Assembly: GCA_016722065.1 (NCBI GenBank)
Contig: JADKGX010000001.1
Location: 1,240,001-1,304,000, forward strand
Length of the DNA stretch: 64,000 bases
Reading direction: 5' to 3'
Source: Planctomycetota bacterium
GTDB taxonomy: Bacteria; Planctomycetota; UBA8742; UBA2392
Part shown: piece after piece, positions 59,649-64,000 of the stretch
How the letters are laid out: each line of letters starts with the position of its first letter
How positions within the stretch are numbered: the first letter of the stretch is position 1
Made by a program: the position numbers and the translations under genes
The notes under the pieces: model-generated
What the model was told of the DNA's origin: nothing
Databases searched by the model: none
Seen by the model: the letters and a program-made list of their open reading frames with translations, nothing else

Positions 59649-60062
59649 CTAGCGACAGGCCGGGCACAGGCCCCAGACGGTCACGGTCAGGTCGCTGACG
59701 TTCCAGCCCTTGAGTTTGGGCGGCTGCTGGGGCATGCCATCAAGCTCTACGCATTCCACGCGGCCGCACCTGGTGCACGCCATGTGCGCGTGCCCGTGAC
59801 GATGGCCGTGTACGGTCAACTCAAACATTTCACGGCGACCCACGCCCTTGACCTGTCGCAACATGCCAGCACCGGTCAGGGCTTGCAGGTTGCGATAGAC
59901 CGTGGCCTGGTCGCCACCGGCGCTGCCGGCCAGTTTGTGTGCGGCCTCCAGGCTTACGGGTTCATGGGCGCGCATCAAGGCGGCCACCAGCGCCGCGCGC
60001 GAACCGGTCACGCGCAGGCCCTTGGCCTTCAGAAGTGTGCGGGCCTGTTCTTCCGGGTCCAT
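59649..60062 (-). CDS. Fur-family metal-responsive regulator
   Basis: 137 residues. A winged-helix N-terminus (L-R-V-T-G-S-R-A-A-L, then Q-A-T-V-Y-R-N-L-Q-A-L, the Fur recognition helix) is followed by the dimerisation domain. This has a His-rich metal site (H-G-H-R-H-G-H-A-H-M) and two C-x2-C zinc pairs (C-T-R-C and C-P-A-C). It could be Fur, Zur or PerR; the residues do not decide. It is divergent from arfB and upstream of the DUF2277 gene. Confidence 0.9.
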   Translation of the reverse strand: MDPEEQARTLLKAKGLRVTGSRAALVAALMRAHEPVSLEAAHKLAGSAGGDQATVYRNLQALTGAGMLRQVKGVGRREMFELTVHGHRHGHAHMACTRCGRVECVELDGMPQQPPKLKGWNVSDLTVTVWGLCPACR

Positions 60063-60102
60063 GGCCGGATGCTACTTTGGCGCACTCAAGGTGCGAGACA
60101 GC

Positions 60103-60519
60103 ATGCAGGCCGGAAACGTTGAAATCCCTGACAGCGAGTTCACCCTGCGCTTTTCGCGCAGCGGTGGCCCCGGCGGCCAGAACGTCAACAAGGTCAGCTC
60201 GCGCGTGCAACTTCGCTGGAATGTGTCCAAAAGCCCCAGCCTGCCAGACGCCCTGCGCCAAAGATTCATGACCCAGTTTCGCGCCCGCGTTAGTGAGGAA
60301 GGCGAACTGCTGCTGGATTGCGACGAAACCCGCAGCCAGCACAAGAACCGCGAAATCTGCCTGCAACGGCTTATGGAAATGCTGCTGGCCGCGCAGAAAC
60401 CCCAAAAGCGGCGCATTGCGACCAAACCCACCAAGGCCAGCAAGCGCCGCAACCAGCAGCAGCGCATCAAACACAGCCAAAAGAAGGCTGGCCGGCGCAA
60501 GGTGGATTGGGACGAATAG
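60103..60519 (+). CDS. arfB: Peptidyl-tRNA hydrolase ArfB (GGQ release-factor-like)
   Basis: 138 residues. The G-G-Q motif is at 24-26 in R-S-G-G-P-G-G-Q-N-V-N-K, and the C-terminal tail is strongly basic (K-R-R-I-A-T-K, R-R-N-Q-Q-Q-R-I-K), as in ArfB/YaeJ. It rescues stalled ribosomes by hydrolysing peptidyl-tRNA, with the tail probing the empty mRNA channel. The ATG at 60103 begins the domain; a GTG at 60091 is an alternative. It is followed 16 bases later by the SRAP gene. Confidence 0.9.
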   Translation: MQAGNVEIPDSEFTLRFSRSGGPGGQNVNKVSSRVQLRWNVSKSPSLPDALRQRFMTQFRARVSEEGELLLDCDETRSQHKNREICLQRLMEMLLAAQKPQKRRIATKPTKASKRRNQQQRIKHSQKKAGRRKVDWDE

Positions 60520-60535
60520 AGAACAGGCTGCCAAC

Positions 60536-61182
60536 ATGTGTGGTCGTTTCTATGTGCCACCGCAGGCCGTAGACCTTGCCGTCAGCGGGCTTCCACGCGA
60601 TCAACAGGAAGCCGCGCGCCAGGCGATTGCGGATTGGGTTGCGGACATGAACCGCCCCCGCAACGACGTGCGCCCGACCAACCAGTACCCGGTGCTGACG
60701 AACACCAGCGTTGCCCCGATGCGCTGGGGCTTCAAGACCGACAAAAGCAACGCGGTCTTCAACGCGCGCCAGGAAAGCCTGCGCTACCCAATCTGGCGCG
60801 AGTCGCTGGTCCTGCGCCGCGCCGTGGTGCCCGTTGGCGGGTTCTATGAATGGACCGGCGCCAAAGGCAGCAAGCAGGCCCACGCCATTGCCCGGGCCGA
60901 TGGCCAACCCATGTTGTTTGCAGCCCTGTGGCAGGAGGACGCGAATTGGGGCCGTGCTTTTCGATCATCACAACGGCAGCCACCGCATGGATGAAACCGC
61001 TGCACGAACGCATGCCCGTGATTCTGGAGGCCAGCCAGATTGCCACATGGCTTGACCTGTCCAGCCCGCCCGCCGAGATCAAGGCCATGCTGGTGCCCGG
61101 CCCCGCCGCGCTGACAGAATTTGCCTGCCAGGCACCACGCAACGACCAGCCACCGCGGCCTGAACAGCCAAGCCTGTTCTGA
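60536..61182 (+). pseudogene. SRAP / YedK-HMCES-like gene with a frameshift
   Basis: The locus begins M-C-G-R-F-Y (catalytic Cys2) and reads through T-N-Q-Y-P-V, Asn76 and Glu105 (G-G-F-Y-E-W). It then leaves frame at the GGGG run at 60948-60951. Shifting by one base recovers P-C-F-S-I-I-T-T-A and L-H-E-R-M-P-V-I-L, with His at about 157. With one G inserted the product is 215 residues, the SRAP length, and Cys2, Asn76, Glu105 and His157 sit near the known YedK residues (2, 75, 105, 160). The protein shields abasic sites by forming a DNA-protein crosslink. A one-base loss in a G-run is a likely sequence error or a real inactivation. Confidence 0.8.
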
Positions 61183-61262
61183 AGCGGCGGCCGTATGCAA
61201 AGCAGGCAATGGCCCAGGGGCCGCAGCCGTGCGCGGCGGGACGCTCGCTTGCGCTTTGCGAT

Positions 61263-63425
61263 TCAGACGCCTTCGGCTTCTGGTGTGGGGCTTGGGGCGC
61301 GGGCGCTTTTTGTGCTGCCGCCCTTGAGGCGCTGGTACATCAGCATGTCGCGCTTGGCCAGGTCGTCTCTTTGCATTTGGTGGTGCACCTTGGCGCGGTT
61401 GTAATAAGCCGCCACCAGCCTTGGGTTGTGTTGCAGGGCCATGTCCAGATCGCGCAGGGCGCCTTCCAGGTCATCCACGCGGCTGCGCACAATCGCCCGG
61501 TGATAGAACAGTTCGCTTTCATCCGGCGCGGCCAGAATCGCCTGGGTCAAGAACGCCTGGGCGTATTCCAGCTTGCCTTCACTTTTCAGCAGCAGGCCCT
61601 TGTAGAAGTGGCCCTCGTAGCGCCCGGGGTCCAGGTCAATCAGCGTATTGAAGCGCTCCGTGGCTGTGTCGTGGTCGTCGGCTTCCATGGCCTCGCGGCC
61701 GTCGCTTAGCAGCTTGTCGTACAGGCGCGTGCGCAGGTCGTCCAGGGCGGCCAACTGGCGGCGCTCGAGACCTTCACTGACCAGCCGGCGCCAGGCGCGG
61801 GCGGCTTCCAGCATGTCGCCGGCCTGCAGCAGGGCTTCAATCTGGGCCACAAGGGCATTGGCGCTGGGCGTCAGCGGCGGCGGCTTGTCGGGTGCCACGG
61901 GCGCGGGCGTGTCTTTGGGTGCCAGGCGTTCCAGGCTCAAGGTCTGGGTGCGTTCCAGTTCGAGTTCCAGCTTGATGTGGCTGTCGATGCCAAGGTTCAC
62001 GAACGTGGTGTGGTTTTCCATGCTGCCCACAATCAGCGTGAACTGACAGCCGCGCTTGTCCAGAATGTTGTAGGTATCCACCACCCAGCGAATGTCGCTG
62101 CCTTGGGCAATGTAATCCGGGTCCAGGGCCACGGCCGCCTGCTTGATGGATTGCGGCAAAGCCTCCAGCAGGTCAAACAGGCGCTGCACATCCACAATGC
62201 CCAGGCTTTTCTGCCCGCGCACGCGCACAACCAGCCGGTCGTCAATGTTCTGCAACCGAAAGCGTTCGCCATAGCCCAGTTTGCCGTCGCAATCGGGCGG
62301 GGCAAAACCCTGCTTGGCGGCAAACACCAGCGGCATGCGCTTTTCGCCGCAGCGTGTTTCCAAAAACGCCGCCGGCAGCAGGGGTGCCTCCGTGCCGGGC
62401 TTGTGCTTGACGCCCATCTTGGGCAGCAGCTCGCGCATGGGCACGACCGACTTGCCGGCTTGAAACAACCCGCGCTGCATTTCCAGTGCCTGCTTGTAAA
62501 GCTTTTCGCTGGTGGCGCCGGGGGCCAGTTCAATCGGGTCCGGGTTCAAGGCGCGCTTGCCCCAGGGGCTGGGCGCGGCGGGCAACTGGTGGCGGCGGAT
62601 CAGCTTGAGGTCCAGCAGCAGGTCGTCCACGCTGGCGTAACGATCCGCGGGATTCTTATACAGCATGCGCAGCACGACGCGCGAAATCGTCAGGGGTATC
62701 TCGCGGCGAATCACGCTGGGGGCCACTGGTTCTTCGGTGTGGTGCTTTACAATCAGGTCGAAGTTGTTTTCGCCGCGAAAGGGCATCTGCCCGGCCAGGC
62801 ACTGCCAGGCCGTGATGCCCAGCGAATAGATGTCGGTGCGGGAATCAATCGGCATGTACTCGCTTTGCTCTGGCGACATGTAGGCAATGCTGCCCATGAA
62901 CTGGCCCTGGCTTTTGTCGCTTTCAGCTTCTTCCAGCTTGGCCAGCCCGAAGTCGAGAATCTTGACAGTGCCGTCTTCGCCGATCACCAGGTTGCCGGGC
63001 TTGATGTCGCGGTGGACAATGCCGTGCTTGTGGGCCATCGCCAGGCCGCGGGCGATGCCTTCAATGTACTTGAGGGCTTCCTCAACCTCGATGGCGCCGC
63101 GCTTGAGGCGGTCCTTGAGGTTTTCGCCGCGGGCCAGTTGCATCACAATGAAGTGGCGTCCGCCGTCGGTGCCGACGTCGTAGATCTGGACAATGTGTTC
63201 GTCTTCGAGTTTGGCGGCCAGCCGGGCCTCGCGTAGAAAACCTTCGGCGTGGCGGGCTTGTCTGGACCAGCGCTCGTCCAGAATCTTCAGGGCCACTTCT
63301 TTGCCCAGGGAAACCTGGTGGGCAAGGTAGACTGCGCCCATGCCGCCGGTGCCAAGCAGCTTTTTGACCTGACACCCGCCAATCGTCTGGCCAATCAGCT
63401 TGAACGCTAGGTTTTCAGTCGACAT
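61263..63425 (-). CDS. Ser/Thr protein kinase with STAS-like and TPR regions
   Basis: 720 residues. A Hanks-type kinase occupies about 15-290: G-T-G-G-M-G at 25-30, Lys47, H-R-D at 138-140 (catalytic Asp140), Asn145, D-F-G at 158-160 and S-P-E-Q. After a linker, residues about 395-510 look STAS-like (G-I-V-D-V-Q-R-L-F-D-L-L). The last 150 residues have TPR-type helices (H-F-Y-K-G-L-L-L-K-S, A-Y-Y-N-R-A-K). I see no transmembrane segment, so it is probably cytoplasmic. ATG 63425 is the only close start. It lies divergent from the lipoprotein at 63530. Confidence 0.9.
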   Translation of the reverse strand: MSTENLAFKLIGQTIGGCQVKKLLGTGGMGAVYLAHQVSLGKEVALKILDERWSRQARHAEGFLREARLAAKLEDEHIVQIYDVGTDGGRHFIVMQLARGENLKDRLKRGAIEVEEALKYIEGIARGLAMAHKHGIVHRDIKPGNLVIGEDGTVKILDFGLAKLEEAESDKSQGQFMGSIAYMSPEQSEYMPIDSRTDIYSLGITAWQCLAGQMPFRGENNFDLIVKHHTEEPVAPSVIRREIPLTISRVVLRMLYKNPADRYASVDDLLLDLKLIRRHQLPAAPSPWGKRALNPDPIELAPGATSEKLYKQALEMQRGLFQAGKSVVPMRELLPKMGVKHKPGTEAPLLPAAFLETRCGEKRMPLVFAAKQGFAPPDCDGKLGYGERFRLQNIDDRLVVRVRGQKSLGIVDVQRLFDLLEALPQSIKQAAVALDPDYIAQGSDIRWVVDTYNILDKRGCQFTLIVGSMENHTTFVNLGIDSHIKLELELERTQTLSLERLAPKDTPAPVAPDKPPPLTPSANALVAQIEALLQAGDMLEAARAWRRLVSEGLERRQLAALDDLRTRLYDKLLSDGREAMEADDHDTATERFNTLIDLDPGRYEGHFYKGLLLKSEGKLEYAQAFLTQAILAAPDESELFYHRAIVRSRVDDLEGALRDLDMALQHNPRLVAAYYNRAKVHHQMQRDDLAKRDMLMYQRLKGGSTKSARAPSPTPEAEGV

Positions 63426-63529
63426 GGTTGGACGCCAGGCGGGGGCTGCGGGGTAGGCTTTAGTGTAACCGGGGCCGGGGGCTGTGCCAACTTGCCCCGC
63501 TTTGGGGCGTTTCAAGGGCAGGAGACGAA

Positions 63530-64000
63530 ATGGCTCGGATTGCGATTCTTTCGCTGGCGCTGCTGCTGGCCGGCTGCATCACCACCGAAGTCGATGGCTC
63601 GGGCAAGCCCATCAAACGTGGCAAGTCCGAAGAAATTGTGCTGGATGATGCCGGCCGCCTGGTGGCGCGCCCCACCACGTTGAAGGCCCCGCACACGATT
63701 ATCGTAAACGGCAAGACGCCCACCGAGCGCGAAATCCGGCTGCTGGGCGTGGAAGGCCTGCCCGAAAGCGACGCGCCCGTCACCTTTGCCAAAATTCAGG
63801 AGTGGATGGCCAAGTACCTGGCCGCCGAGGAACAGATCTTCATCAAGCCCGCGCTGGACAGCGACATGGGGCGCTACCTGATCTACGGGCTGGTCTACGT
63901 GCAGGCCTATGAGCGCGACGCCGACGGCAAACCGGGCAAGATGATTTCCGGCGGCTACCTGTGCGTGAACCAGGCCATGTTGAGTGAGGGCCTGGTGCGC
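63530..64000 (+). CDS. Thermonuclease-like lipoprotein (partial)
   Basis: 157 residues to the window edge; the 3' end is missing. The signal peptide ends in a lipobox (L-L-L-A-G-C). The later part fits an SNase/thermonuclease fold: R-E-I-R-L-L-G-V near 75, D-M-G-R-Y-L-I-Y-G-L-V-Y-V, then G-Y-L-C-V-N-Q-A-M-L-S-E-G-L-V. The usual catalytic Arg/Glu/Asp set is not clearly intact, so activity is uncertain. GGAGA lies 5 bases before the ATG. It is divergent from the kinase gene. Confidence 0.72.
   Translation, partial: MARIAILSLALLLAGCITTEVDGSGKPIKRGKSEEIVLDDAGRLVARPTTLKAPHTIIVNGKTPTEREIRLLGVEGLPESDAPVTFAKIQEWMAKYLAAEEQIFIKPALDSDMGRYLIYGLVYVQAYERDADGKPGKMISGGYLCVNQAMLSEGLVR

Overview
This window is a GC-rich, gene-dense bacterial chromosome segment of core and poorly characterised genes. 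It contains no insertion sequence, integrase, CRISPR array, rRNA or tRNA that I could recognise, and no gene-free stretch longer than about 300 bases. The mix suggests an uncultivated planctomycete or another PVC-group bacterium: membrane-anchored proteins built from carboxypeptidase-regulatory-like repeats, a Ser/Thr kinase with TPRs, a lysine/alanine-rich histone-H1-like protein, many lipoproteins with a hydrolase fold, a FlgI-like lipoprotein and a deiodinase-like selenoprotein. This taxonomic call is inference from gene content. No marker-gene phylogeny was possible.

Region by region. 0-2.3 kb (+): a small Com-like zinc finger, a sigma-70 region-4-like helix-turn-helix protein and an anchored regulatory-repeat protein. 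2.2-7.1 kb (-): a two-helix membrane protein coupled to a dienelactone hydrolase, ychF, and a fused flavin monooxygenase/old-yellow-enzyme gene split by a frameshift. 7.3-11 kb (+): a secreted triple-repeat protein ending in a strong terminator, a DUF4416 protein, a SEC-C protein and an M48 lipoprotein protease. 11-15 kb (-): MFS exporter, ribD, and a Fic protein behind a perfect AT-rich palindrome. 15-19 kb (+): a large esterase lipoprotein, a duplicated-domain basic protein and a 2H phosphoesterase. 19-26.7 kb (-): smc, the FlgI-like lipoprotein, and an NrdD-like protein that appears to lack the glycyl-radical site. 26.8-30.4 kb: rhomboid protease, HAD phosphatase, a hydrolase-fold protein missing its nucleophile, and a STAS protein.

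30.4-51.6 kb is mostly one minus-strand run. In transcription order it holds tldD and pmbA with a lipoprotein, nadE, a large anchored protein, mobA, a polyprenyl diphosphate synthase, nuoD-nuoE, a membrane protein, the selenoprotein, the pseudopilin genes gspG-H-I-J and dnaE. 51.7-57.2 kb (-): tyrS, a 1116-residue regulatory-repeat protein with a strong terminator, and the H1-like protein. 57.4-64 kb: mutL, a DUF2277 protein with a Fur regulator, arfB, a frameshifted SRAP gene, the kinase, and a nuclease-like lipoprotein that runs off the window.

The most notable observation is at 37315-38388. Two open frames read as separate genes by standard translation lie in the same frame and are separated only by one UGA. 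The join reads G-S-Y-T-U-P-P-C inside a deiodinase/thioredoxin-like fold. A perfect 7-bp stem with a GGU loop begins 14 nt after the UGA, as expected for a bacterial SECIS element. Two other genes (flavoprotein, SRAP) are interrupted by small indels in low-complexity runs, which may be real decay or sequence error.
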